This document shows, one piece after another, positions 22,596 through 34,234 of a DNA stretch of 64,000 bases. The number at the start of each line of letters is the position of its first letter. Position 1 is the first letter of the stretch. The translations under genes and the position numbers were made by a program. The DNA is from Nemania diffusa (taxonomy: Eukaryota > Ascomycota > Sordariomycetes > Xylariales > Xylariaceae), in contig JBBPUQ010000001.1 of the NCBI GenBank assembly GCA_038501195.1, forward strand, positions 3,658,001 to 3,722,000, written 5' to 3'. The notes beneath the pieces are model-generated. The model saw only the letters and a list, made by a program, of their open reading frames with translations. It did no database searches and was not told where the DNA came from.

Positions 22596-24759
22596 GGAAA
22601 TAGTACCGTCCGTTTACGCTGGTTGCGACACGGACAGACCAGATAGATGGTCGAGTATCGGCGAGACGATGAACCCAACCCTTTTAGAGAGCGCGAGCAC
22701 GGACTATGCTTTTTCCCCCCTTTACAGGTTCAGTTAGGGTTTAAATATCAAGTCAGCGGGAGATAGCGGTGGTGCCAGTAGTAACGTGGTGATGCTGTTA
22801 GTTGACAAGGCTGCACACTTATGACTTATGCTTTGGAATTCAATTGAAGTTCGAATGGTCGCGGAGGACGCGCGACAGAGCTTTAGTCCAACCAAAAGTC
22901 TTGGCTTTTGTGGCGCAGATAATATGTGGCTGATTAAGTACGAAACTGTGGCACGTGCTTATCCTTAACTCGCTGCATGGCTAGAACTACCCCTTTTTTT
23001 TTAAGTTACACGTACTATTTCGAAAAAGCTGGAAAGGCCTTTTGTCTTTTATTATAGCATTGCTATAACATCATATTCTCTCGTAATACTACGTATAATA
23101 TATGTTAAAATATGGGTAGCTGGTAAAGCCATCTGCCATATATAGGCATAGAAATACTGCTAACAGCGCTGTCAACAGCATGTCCCAAAAACAGGATTCC
23201 CTCTGCACATATTTATATATAGGTAGTACCAAGTTTTCAGAAAAGGAAGTATCTAGGTAATGCAGGTCAAACACGTTTAATAGCGTTGTAACCTAACTAA
23301 TATTAAACGCATAGCAGTTTTCATAAGCTATTCAATTTTCCATTAAAGATAAGTTCGTTCCGTGCCACTTTCACAGCTTCTACAGCTATACTCCCGAATA
23401 CCTATGTGTGATGAAGGCGTCTTGTATGCCGTCATCAATTGCATATCAATTGTGGCCAACAATTAGATAGGTATTGCTATTAAACAATCCGAAAAGCTAT
23501 CTATCATAGCTTTATAAACGTCGCTCGAGATCCTACATCTGGCTTATTCCATCGCGTTATTCATCGCGTTAGCAGGGTTCTTCTCCGTTCCAATAAAGAT
23601 GTCTGCTTAAGATATATCGCTTCATAATCCCCGATAACCAAATGCGAGAACCAATACCTTGCCAAGTGTCTGCTATAAAAAGAAACGTACTACATCAAGG
23701 ATTCGCTGGTCGTCACCAAATTCGCCAGTATCTAGCTTAGCTATGGGGGAGCGGATGAAAACCTACGTTTTTCAGCCCCTATAGTCGTACGCGAATGTTC
23801 AGGCTCTAAACATGATCGATTACAATAACTCTCTTCCTTCCATACTAGGCCTATCGTGTTCTGCACCCGAGGAGTCGCACGTCGAGCAACAACACGGCCC
23901 CATTAATGACCATATAAGTTACTGGCTGCTTAAAAGCTGTAGTAGGACAGTTATTACACTGAATGTGTTGAGTTACATGTGACAAACGTTACCCCCTCAG
24001 CAGGCGACCCCAAGGGACTTGCACAGGATAATATGATAAGTTTCCTAAGTAAACATTAATGTTAATGATCTTAAAAAAGCCATCACTTACTTCACTAGTG
24101 CAGAGAGGATTGTTGAAATCATTAGAAAACCAATTAATGAAGATTGAAGAATGATTTACTAACTAGAAAGAAAATCAAAGGGGTCTAAGGGAGCAATCAC
24201 TCTATCTAGGATCTACAGCCCAAGAATCGCACTCAGCCTCACTCAACGGTTCAACAACACCACCCCAGTAGATCTCTTGTCTAGTGGGGAATTCATCCAG
24301 GTTGAAGCTCTTCTACTCTACGACGTCCACATCCTACCTACACTCGAGATAAAGATCTCTCAACTTCTACGCCGCCTCCGAAACGACATATACTACGTCC
24401 CATTTTCGCTGCCCATCCGAGCGCCTACCATCAGGCCGCACGCCTCCCGGGTTGGCGAACAAATTATCCGAGTACTCGACGCCCCGCGGGGTGATCATGT
24501 ATCTGAGTTTGCGATAATCGCTAATGATAGGCGACAAGACCTCGCGGGGTGATGCACTCGCTACGTGAGAATACCCGTCCTCGTCCGGATTTTCGAAAGG
24601 TTTCCAAGGCGTTAGAATTTCTAAGAAGAAATGCAGGCATAAAACCAAGCACGCACATGGATGATGAGAAGAGGAAGAAAACAATGGCTTGCGTGAAAAT
24701 AACTTGCTTATCGCTGTATCGTAGATAAGTACCGTTCCGTAGACCTCACTACGAGTTAG
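22596..24759. other. gene-poor spacer
   Basis: AT-rich with no supported gene. A 105-residue minus ORF at 24367-24684 begins with a hydrophobic, signal-like stretch but has no recognisable domain or splice structure, so it is not called. Confidence 0.4.
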
Positions 24760-25115
24760 TTAAATCGCCGTTGGTGGCATTTGGGTATCGTTTAACAACT
24801 CGCGAAATTGAAGGCAGTGCTCCTCGTCAGAGTCGTCCCCAAGGTACGTGATGGGGTACGTGCTTGGTAGTAGTTGAAGGGAAATCTCGTGCCTTTCAGC
24901 AGTTAAGTACGGCAGCGCGGTCATGGGCTGGACTGTTCCGGGTGCGTTAGGTAGCCGGCAGCCGTGGCGGCTACAGTGTTGATGGCGCCATTGGGGTGGA
25001 TGCCAGTGTTCGAGTCGGGTAGACAAGCGGCTGGGATGGCACCCAGACTTGAGAGGAGGTTGTAAAGTTCCCTTGGGGTGCTAATGAATTCACTGTCAGG
25101 CGAAGTGTTGACCAT
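24760..25115 (-). CDS. possible small hypothetical protein (two exons)
   Basis: The ORF starting at ATG 25115 (MVNTSPDSEFISTPRELYNL) can be joined through a 47-bp putative intron (24928-24974; donor GTAGCC, branch-like CCTAAC, acceptor CCAG) to a second frame containing PYLTAERHEISLQLLPSTYP and ending PPTAI. That gives 102 residues in phase. The donor is weak and the product matches nothing I recognise. It could equally be two chance ORFs. Confidence 0.25.
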
Positions 25116-27124
25116 GGTGGTTGGTGTATGCTAAGGACTGTTGAGTTGGGTGAGAACTGGTCCGAGCTGTATAATTGCTCCCCTAAGCTACCATTAGACC
25201 TCCCTAGGACTCACATTACCACTTACAATACACCTTATTCCTTGACCCCTGAAGACAGGTATTCATTACGCCAAGTACAAAAGCTTAACAGTACCTAACA
25301 TTTACATAAGTGTAACTAGGCTTATTCGATGCGTAATTGAAAACGCTATCACTAATATTAGTTGTATGATGATATATATAAGCGTCGTCGAGAAAATGAA
25401 GTTAAAAAACCACTGTCTTAAATAAATGAGGCTTGTGCAAGATTGAAAGGTGTGAACAAACGGATGCGCACCCGATGCTCAACGGGCGGATAATACCAGT
25501 ATAACTACACTACATGTACCCACTAGCTTATCCTAGGTATGGGAGAGCGGGCGGGAGCCCGAGTTCTCTAGTAGCTGTAATAGAATGTCACGGTCCCATA
25601 TATAAGTCTTGCAAACGGTCAAGGTTCCCACCTTAACAACATTCTACTTTTGCTCTGCATCAGTTGTGTTGTGGTTTAGCGTTGCAGTTCTGTTCCGTGA
25701 CAAAGAAGAAATCTACAACGAGCCATAATCTCGGTATCATGCGTATTGGGTGGTCTAGGAAGGTCCTGATAATCCCACCCAGAGCTTGTTAGAGATGGGT
25801 CACCGAGACCCCTATTCCTCTCTTTGACCTAGCCAAATTTCGTCGCCTGTTCTCGATACTCTAGTAGATATATAGTTGTATGATATTGTGCTATTCAAGG
25901 CATAGGATGAACTAGGGGCCGATTTCCTAGCTTCTAGTAGGGATATAAAATTCTCTTTTGAGTATTTCCTAATGTTTTGCCAAAACTGTCAGGTGATAAA
26001 GTAACCAGACCCTATAGGATGGTTATGTCTATGGATTTGGATATATAAGGGACTTTCGGTCCCCCCTATAGATCTAGAAAGTCAGGAATCAATTGATTTA
26101 TCTATTGAGCCCTATGCTACACCCTTATTCTTAGCTGCTACAGGACTCCTATTCACCCTGTGACTTTCTCTGTCAAAAACATATTGGCTGACCTCGATCT
26201 ACAAATCCAAGCCCGCAATGGGCCAGACCTATATAAGATGATATGGTACACAGAATAGGCGATTTATAACTTATAACTTAAATTTAACAATATGTTTGAT
26301 TCAGTCCCGTTACATATAAGGCATAGGCTACTTTTATTGTGTGATGAAGACTAGGGAAGACGACGTAATGGACCGATTATTGATAGTAGTGAGTTTAGGC
26401 TCTTACTAGTGCATACAGCCTCTCTAAACCTTTCCGAATGCTTACAGATATTACAAGAGAGGTAAATGGGATTACATGATTGATATATAAGCCCCTTGTA
26501 TTTAAGATTTCGTACTTAAGGGTGAATATCGCACGTACGGGCGGTTAAGGTTTACATCCGGGGTATATCGACGGAAATACGATTCTTGTTGCGCTCACGT
26601 TTTGAAGTCGCTGTTATAAAAACAAGAATATCTTTCCGAACGAAATAGTCACGCTCTTGTGGAAGTTATATAAGTTTGCTAGACTTTACCTAATCTATCC
26701 TCGGGCGAAAAGGGGCATGGCCTAGGTAGGGTTCCAATTGATCTATCCTGGGATACCATTTTCGCATAGGTTCGTTTAAAAGCTTCGTACCCAATTAATC
26801 ATGAACTACCTCTCTTGATAGTTAGCATTGAAGGGGCTAGAAGGGGGGGAGGGGGGAGGAGGGGCGGCGGTTTATTACAATTGATAGGCACTCGTAAATT
26901 TTGAACATTGCGTTTTAGCGACACCCATTACCAAAGGTTCCAAAAATCGATCTCAAGACGCAGTACTTAGGTAAGTATTGAAATTGAATTCAATCATTAT
27001 ACAGTTCAACAATTCCCAACCCATCTATTTAAACAACATCTTTTGTCAATGCATTCCATATCATCGATTTATTTATTTGCCTTTAGGCCCATGGAAATCT
27101 CTATACCCCAACCGCCTTCGCACC
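25116..27124. other. gene-poor spacer
   Basis: Two kilobases of AT-rich DNA without a supported ORF, ending at the 3' side of the 6PGD gene. It contains the G-rich tract listed separately. Confidence 0.5.
26831..26870 (+). repeat. G-rich tract
   Basis: This is a 40-bp purine run on the plus strand with five or more G-blocks of four or more (GGGG, GGGGGGG, GGGGGG, GGGG) separated by short A-containing spacers. It is a sequence type able to form G-quadruplexes. It stands out in an otherwise AT-rich spacer. Confidence 0.6.
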
Positions 27125-29130
27125 TTATGCTTGGTATGTTGAGGCAGACACGTTACCTCCCCGACCGGTCCAATTGACGTGAATGTCCTTACCCTCCTGA
27201 TACTTCTCACTAGCGGCTTCGGGCTTGATTCTGAAAGTGTGGGCACCGAAGTAGTCACGCTGAGCCTGGAGCAGATTCGCGGGTAGATCCTTAGTGCGGT
27301 AGCCGTCGAACCACGACAGTGCTGTAGCGAAAGCGGGGGTAGGAATTCCCAGCAAGACAGCCTTGGAGACAACGTCTCTCCATCCCGGCTGTGCTTTGTG
27401 GATAGCCTCGTTGAAGAAGTTATCGAACAACAGATTCTTCAAATCTGGGTTGTTTCGGTATGCAGAGGTGATATCCTTCAAGAAAACAGAGCGAATAATG
27501 CAACCGCCTCTCCACATCAGAGCGATCGAAGGCTTGTTGAGTTTCCATCCGTACTCCTTCGCGGCCTAGAAAAACCCCGTTAGTTAGTACATTGAGAGAG
27601 AATGGGTAAGGATTTCTGACCTCTTGCATCAACATGAAACCTTGCGCATAAGAAACAATCTTCGAGGCATATAGAGCCTGCTCAAGGTTGTCGAGGAATT
27701 GTTCCTTGTTACCATCAAAGGCCTGAGTGGTGCCAACAAACTTGAGCTTCGTCGAAGCCTCGGTACGCTCGTCTTTGATCGACGACAAGCAGCGGGCAAA
27801 TACAGCCTCGGCAATGAGAGTGACGGGCATTCCAAGGTCGAAAGCATTTACAGCGGTCCACTTTCCAGTGCCCTTCTGACCAGCCTTGTCTAGAATCTTC
27901 TCAACCAAAGCAGTGCCGTCTTCGTCGTTGAAGTACATGATGTCACGAGTAATTTCAATTAGGAAGGAGTCTAGGACACCCTTGTTCCACTTAGCCAAGA
28001 TGTCACCAATCTCCTTGTTTGTCAAGCCAAGACCACGCTTCATGATGTCGTAAGCCTAGAAACACAGGGTCAATTTTCTTGCACGAACATAGATTATTAT
28101 TATTATCAGTGTCACTCACCTCGCAGATAAGTTGCATGTCACCATATTCGATACCGTTGTGAACCATCTTGACGTAGTGGCCAGCACCCTCGTCACCAAC
28201 CCATTCGCAGCAAGCCTCGCCAGAGCTCTTGGCAGAGATACTCTGGAAGATGTCCTTGATGTATGGCCAAGCCTCCTCGTTGCCACCGGGCATGATAGAA
28301 GGGCCATACCGAGCACCCTCTTCACCACCGGAAACACCAGAGCCGACAAAGCGAATGCCCTTCTGGGTTAGGTACTTGGTTCGGCGGTTAGAATCAGGAA
28401 AATGAGAGTTACCACCATCGATGATAATGTCACCCTTCTCTAGGAGAGGAAGGAGGGTCTCGATCCAGTCATCGACAGCCTTGCCAGCTTGGACAAGCAG
28501 CATTACACGGCGGGGCGTCTTTAGCTTGGAAACGAATTCCTCTGTGGAGTGAGCACCGACAATGGACTTGCCCTTGGCTTCATTGTCTAGGAAGCGGTCG
28601 ACCTTGGAAACGGTTCGGTTAAAGGCGCAGATCGTGAAGCCGTGGTCGGCCATGTTTAGAATCAAGTTCTGTCCCCTAACAAGAGGTAACATATGTTAGA
28701 TGGGACGAGATGGTGAGGGATTCAGGATAGGGATTGCGACATACATGACAGCCAGGCCGATGAGGCCGAGATCAGCACTTTGGAAGAATTAGCATTGGCA
28801 TCAACAAAGGCTGTAGAGGCGGCAAAGCGCAACGAGGGGGGAAAGCTCGCCTTGCACCGCTGAAGGAGCTGGTGATGTTGGCCAGACGAGCCCTAGAGGA
28901 CGCATGTCGTTTTAGTGACACGCGTCGAGGGAAGAGGGAGACGTCTGAGAGAGCCCGGAATGAGCGGTCGAGCGGTGGTGGGTATTTCAGCGTCTTCACA
29001 AACGATAAACACCACCACTGTCGTCATCATTCACCAGCTCTACTTTGGACGGCCTTGTCTGGCGCGCATTGCGCCTCTGGTGGTGAGGGGTAGGACAGGA
29101 ACGGGGACGGACTTACACGGCACCAGACAT
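27125..29130 (-). CDS. gnd1: 6-phosphogluconate dehydrogenase, decarboxylating
   Basis: Exons are 29130-29117, 28779-28747, 28675-28120, 28055-27621 and 27565-27125, giving 492 residues, the normal family length. It catalyses the NADP-dependent oxidative decarboxylation of 6-phosphogluconate to ribulose 5-phosphate in the cytosolic pentose phosphate pathway. Visible motifs: [20 protein letters not shown] (nucleotide-binding fold), [35 protein letters not shown], the catalytic segment [18 protein letters not shown], and the tail [16 protein letters not shown]. The first exon is only 14 nt (MSGAV) and is followed by a 337-bp intron, much longer than the other introns here (71, 64 and 55 bp). 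Such a long 5' intron could hold transcriptional signals (inference). Confidence 0.97.
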
Positions 29131-31190
29131 GGTTGCGGTTCTGCTGACGACTAGCTTGCTCAATGGATGTAGGAGAACAGCGAGCTACGACAAGAAACAG
29201 CTGTGGGAAGACAGGGAGAGTTGAAGTTCGCTTTGGCAGTGGGAAGAAAATTATGGAGGGGAAGGTGAGAGAAGACGATGGCGGCAATGGGGGGCAGAGG
29301 CGGCTTTTCTATGATGGAGGGGTAAAATTTTGGGAACAGCTAATGGTAGGATGGAAAAGAGGTAGCGTCGACCGTGGAGACATTCAGTAAATTACTTATT
29401 GCAGGGACAAGACTTGTCAGAAGGACGAAAGGGCAAGAGGGGATTTAACTTGGTAAGCACCTGGGTAGTGGACTAAAGTGCCTGATTACATGTAGGCACG
29501 GTAAGGAGATATACAGGTAGGCAGGTAAGCAGCAGCATCATCCCGCTATCGCTTGTCATCGTCCACCCTGTAACTTACCTACAGTACAGAGTACCTACCG
29601 TAGCAGGGAGGCACCTGCATGGCTGTTGGGGGGTTGGCGGGCAGGCGATGGCGGGGTTACTAAGGTATGTACAAACGGTATGGATTGTACCCACCTGCGC
29701 AGGCTTACTCAGACCCACAATCGAGCTGCTTGACGCTACATTTGGCATCCATGGATGTATAAGTGGGTAATACAGTACCTACAGTAGAGAGGACCTGAAT
29801 TGATGAGGGAGGGGTAGTAGATTGGACGTATCTCTCTAACACGACATGAAACCACAATGAATCTATTACTGATTGACATATTGACCTATGCATGTTCATC
29901 ACAAGCCGTTAAGTCTCCCGTTGCATCAGGCAGAGGACGCTTGGGCTCGAGGTAGCCCTGCAGCCATGCAACCTGAGTGCTTTTATTTGTTGATGTTGAT
30001 GCTGATGTTGGTTCGGGCTTTGGAATGATGCAATACTGAGAGAATGGTTCGTTGACGAGGTAGCAAGTAAGTCAGCCTCTCGATAATTGAGTATCGGAAG
30101 AAAGTAGCTCCAAATATCGAGACGATGCTAATGTATAATTCGGTTCCTGCTTGTGTCAGTTAGGTTTCGTGAATATATACATCAAATGTCCTCGAAGACT
30201 TGTAGGTAGCTTAAACTAGATGTATAATACGCTACCTTACCTTAAGTAGGTCGTGTCTATTAAGAGACGATTTGCTCGCCTAGTACTTTGCTACTACCTC
30301 GCCGGTCCTGAGTATAAATGTACCCTCCTAGCAGGTTAATTAGGCAGGCTTTCCCAAATCTGTTGCTCCCGACGGCTACTCAAATAGATATAAAAGATAT
30401 ACGAGCTATGCGTGTGCAATTATCACTCATCACTAGACTTTAACTAAATTGGGAAGTTTAAAGTTTCAGTTGCGCGTGTAAGCATCTGTCATTGGACTGT
30501 CAACGAGTCCACAGTTGATTTATAGTAAACAGTGGCAGCGTTGATGTTGAATATAGATTAGGTATTGCTAAGTTTTGAAGCCTGAGGATGCGGAGATGCC
30601 CTGTACTTCAAATTGTATGCAACAAACAAAGTACACGAAAATGTCGCACGGCTACATATGTAGGTAACTTACCTGCTAGTCCGCCACGAGGGTCTCAGGT
30701 TCTAAGAGAGACTATGCGGAAAAGAGCGTTAGCCTGGAACGAAACCGATGCATACATACATTAGGTATTCTTGAACTTCCAGCTAATGCACACTTTCCTA
30801 GCAGTTAAGAGAATACTTAAGAACAGGAACTGCCTCAAGAGCGCGCGGGCTGAATTGTAGGTAGTTACAGGTATGTACGTGTTGGAGCTCATGTAGGTAT
30901 GTATAGAATACAGCTTATGCATACATATGTAGACAACGAAGGTCCAGGGATGGTTATTTAAAGGCCCGGCACTCCGTTGAAAGGGCCGAGATCTAATCAA
31001 ATGATGAAATAACTACCTAAACCCCAATTGTAGCCCATTCACACCATGTATACCGTTAGGGAGAACAGCTCACGATCTGAAGGATGAGGACATTGAAATA
31101 ATGATATGCCGGGTCATACGGGAATACTCGAGATATGTACAGTACCACATCGGGGGTCTACGGTGGCCCACAGTGCTTACTGGGTTCCCT
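29131..31190. other. intergenic spacer, no gene seen
   Basis: Upstream region of 6PGD followed by about 1.8 kb without a supported ORF. TACCTA/TAGGTA words recur at 29510-29600 and 30200-30260. Confidence 0.5.
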
Positions 31191-31195
31191 TTAAG

Positions 31196-31298
31196 GACCC
31201 CCTTGGCATCGTGACTTAAAAGTGGGATAGCGGGGCTAAGCGTTATTTGCATACACTCAGTAAAACTATTATCCGAGCATGTATATTCTTGTTGGGTG
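31196..31298. mobile_element. fragment of a second fold-back element, left of MITE 2
   Basis: The block GGCATCGTGACTTAAAAGTG followed by GGATAGCGGGGC recurs almost identically at 52205 (GCATCGTGACTTTAAAAGTG, then GAATAGCGGGGC). Both are followed by an ATTATCCGAGCAT-type word (inverted in the other copy) and TTGGGTGTA. Here the right half is missing and MITE 2 begins at once, so this looks like a truncated copy. Confidence 0.6.
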
Positions 31299-31300
31299 TA

Positions 31301-31498
31301 TCCCTTTAACTGCCCACTCGGCACCGCTACATAAATAGTGGAATAACGGGGCATTCTGCATATGCAAGATATACCAATAAAACAATTACCCGAGCCAAAC
31401 ACTGTGATTTCATTGGACTATCTTGCAGTATTTAGTTATGCGAGAATCCCCGCTGTTCCACTATTTATGTAGCGGTGCCGAGTGGGCAGTTAAAGGGA
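31301..31498. mobile_element. MITE 2: fold-back element with TA target duplication
   Basis: The ends are inverted repeats of about 50 bp: TCCCTTTAACTGCCCACTCG inward through an ATAAATAGTGGAA block, and the complement at the right. TA lies on each side (31299-31300, 31499-31500). The termini share TCCCTTT with MITE 1, and the inner block resembles its AAGTGGAA block. The element is 198 bp and has no coding capacity. Confidence 0.9.
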
Positions 31499-31912
31499 TA
31501 GGTATACAATCCCCAAGGCCCCCACGCTAACCCCACCGGGTCCCTACTATGTACTATGAAAGAGAACCTTAACATAGGTATACCTAAGCCACAGACTGGA
31601 CGTGGCTTGTGTGCATGATTTTACTACATACGTTCCTAATCACTTATCTGACAAGCTACTCCACATTTCATTTCCTCCAACTTTAGCCTTCGTCATAGTA
31701 AGAACGCATACTAACAAAGCCACTTTTAGCAAGATAATCAAGATCCCATCTATTATTGATCACAGCTTTTGTTGCCACGACACGGTCGCCGACGCAATCA
31801 TACACGCTTGGAGCATTAATAAAAAGAGCCCGGGGTCAGAAAGGCTCTAATCTAGAGGTACGTGTAGCCCAGAAACAAACACAATCGCGTCGGGCGCACA
31901 GCAAAGTTCATC

Positions 31913-33025
31913 ATGTCCTATCCGGGTCCTTCAGGCTCGTCCTCCTCCCTCCCGCCGCGTCCTCCTCCGTCAAAGGTGTCAGGTTTCAAGCCTGCCTTTC
32001 GACCCGCCGCACCGCCCACCACATATGCAGCCTCCAGTGCACCGAGCTATGCAGGCGCACCTGCAAATGCGCCTCATTATGGGGCCGCCACCCCGCCCTC
32101 CAACTATCCGCCGTACGGTACCCAGGGTGCTCCGATGAGCAGCGCTTCGACCTATCCACAGCAAAACGCATACTCGTACCCTCAGCAAGGGGGCTATCAG
32201 CAGAGCTACTACGGCGCACAGCCAGCACCGACCGCTGGCGCCTCTTCGTACGCCACGCCACCCCAAATACAGAACCCATTCCCAGGACCTGGCCAGACGA
32301 GAACCGATGATTACGATCCAGATATGGCGGCGCAGATCGCGCAGTGGCAGAGCGCATATGTGAGAGACCCGAAAGATGCCGGTCCCGCTGCTGGGGCTCC
32401 AGGTCGGCCTGGGCCTGTGGCAAACGGCGCATCAGCTTACACAGTCGAAGCGGCCAATCGCGCATCCGAAGCAGCAAACGCCGCTGCAGTGGGAGGGGGG
32501 GATAAAAAGAAGACAGTTGTACGAGCAGGTGGTGGGCAGAAGTGGAACGACGACACACTTCTGGAGTGGGACCCGGCACATTTACGCCTCTTCGTGGGTA
32601 ATCTTGCAGGCGAGACAACAGATGAAAGCTTGTTAAAGGCATTCTCGCGGTGGAAGTCGCTACAGAAAGCACGTGTCATTCGCGACAAAGTGACGAGCAA
32701 ATCGAAAGGTTTTGGATTTGTATCCTTTAGTGACCCCGACGAGTTCTTTGCTGCAGCCAAGGAAATGAACGGCAAGTATATCCAGAGTCATCCTGTCGTC
32801 GTTCGCAAGAGTACCACCGAGATCAAGCCCCAGATTGTCAGAGACAAGCACCACGGTGCCAAGTGGAATAAAAACAAGAACAAGAACAACAAAAATCGCA
32901 GTGGTAACGGCAGCGGTAGCGGCGGTGGACGCGAGGGCAGTTTTGAACCACATCTAGGGCCTGCTGGTGGTGGCATTACGAAGCCTGGGGCGAAGACGAA
33001 AGATGGATTGAGGCTACTCGGATGA
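31913..33025 (+). CDS. RBM42-like single-RRM RNA-binding protein
   Basis: A single-exon gene of 370 residues starting MSYPGPSGSSSSLPPRPPPS. The N-terminal half is Pro/Gln/Tyr/Ala-rich and disordered. A conserved short block QKWNDDTLLEWDPAHLRLFV leads into one RRM (about residues 220-305), with RNP2 LFVGNL and RNP1 KSKGFGFVSF. After it come SHPVVVRKSTTEIKPQIVRD and a basic Asn/Gly-rich tail. The order (disordered region, WNDxTLLEWD, RRM, basic tail) is that of RBM42-type proteins, which act in pre-mRNA splicing and mRNP biology in other eukaryotes. The role here is inferred. Confidence 0.85.
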   Translation: MSYPGPSGSSSSLPPRPPPSKVSGFKPAFRPAAPPTTYAASSAPSYAGAPANAPHYGAATPPSNYPPYGTQGAPMSSASTYPQQNAYSYPQQGGYQQSYYGAQPAPTAGASSYATPPQIQNPFPGPGQTRTDDYDPDMAAQIAQWQSAYVRDPKDAGPAAGAPGRPGPVANGASAYTVEAANRASEAANAAAVGGGDKKKTVVRAGGGQKWNDDTLLEWDPAHLRLFVGNLAGETTDESLLKAFSRWKSLQKARVIRDKVTSKSKGFGFVSFSDPDEFFAAAKEMNGKYIQSHPVVVRKSTTEIKPQIVRDKHHGAKWNKNKNKNNKNRSGNGSGSGGGREGSFEPHLGPAGGGITKPGAKTKDGLRLLG

Positions 33026-34234
33026 GTCATGTCTCCTACAACGACGAGATTATGCATAAGGAATCAAGCGACTATAAGAGTCTCCACATTGTATCGAGGT
33101 TGGAATAATAGGGAAGTGTAAAATTCCCGTCAAACTTGCGGCGTGTTGTAGACTAAGGAAGCACGGCGGGGGATAAACCATGCGAGACCTTTCAGCTGAA
33201 GATGCCCGGTCAGAGAGAAGCTCCTAAGAACTAAGCACTAAAAATGCATCGAGTTTCCTACACCTTATATTTCGAGCTCACAGGGCAAATACTGAGCTCG
33301 TTAGATTGTACCTATGCGTAGCTTATAATAATCACCGAAGAGAAATTCCGCCACTGTAGGGGGGAGGGTATGAGCGTGCTCACAAGCACTATAACGGGCG
33401 TGATTGTATCAGCGAATATAGACTGAGAAATATTTATCTTTCTGCAAACTATCCTAGTCTGCTCTATTGCGAAAATTCGCATGTTATGCTATCTTCCGTG
33501 CCTTCCTACCTTACGGACCTTTACCGAGTTGGTGCCTCTATTACCTCTCTTCTTGTTCTCTATCCACCTTTCTTTCGCCGATCATAAAAAGGGGCAAGAC
33601 AATACGAAGTAGACTCTGCATACATGGCATTTCTTAAGCCGTATAACGCTGCACGATCCTAGCAAATGAGTAGTTAGTTGATAGGGGCTTAGTGAACGAT
33701 CTAGATAATATCTACCTTGATGCCATGACTCTCGATTTTATCTTGAAGCAGTGGACCAAGATCAGTTTACATAAGTGTGTAGATACGCGTGGTATAGGAT
33801 CAAGTTTGGATGCAATTATACATATGATCTATACAACGGGTATCTCTTGCTCGGTCTTGCTCACCCATCGTGTCCGCAAAGCACCGTCTTTCCCTCCTTC
33901 ACATTCATCTAGCGGCCAATTCACTGACGGTATTATACAAGTTCCTTTTTCCCAACCGGTCCGCTAGTTTGGCCGTGATCCAGAGACTACCGATTCAGGC
34001 GAGACCCTTCTGGCATGTTCCGAGATTAAAATGCTTCGTTTCCAAGTGACGATAGGCTCGTCGACGCTCCGCCCCTGAATGCTCCTTAGGTCTAGATGGA
34101 GAAAAATAAAACAAAAAATATCAACATCGCTCCATTTGCAGTCGCCAATTGTCCATATACACGCCATATCGATCCTGTGACAATGCCCTCTATAACAGAT
34201 GTGATGAAATGGAAAGTGGTGAACGTGTTGAATC
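33026..34234. other. 3' spacer between convergent genes
   Basis: About 1.2 kb between the convergent RBM42-like and SLC35C2-like genes. The ORFs in it are short and unrecognised. Confidence 0.45.

Noticed and set aside
24277..24684. Overlapping ORFs on both strands (91 and 105 residues)
   Set aside because: No family, no splice partner and overlapping opposite-strand frames; kept only as a comment in the spacer entry.
31979..32672. Minus ORFs over the RBM42-like gene
   Set aside because: Shadows of the Pro/Gln/Ala-rich sense sequence; the sense strand carries a complete RRM.
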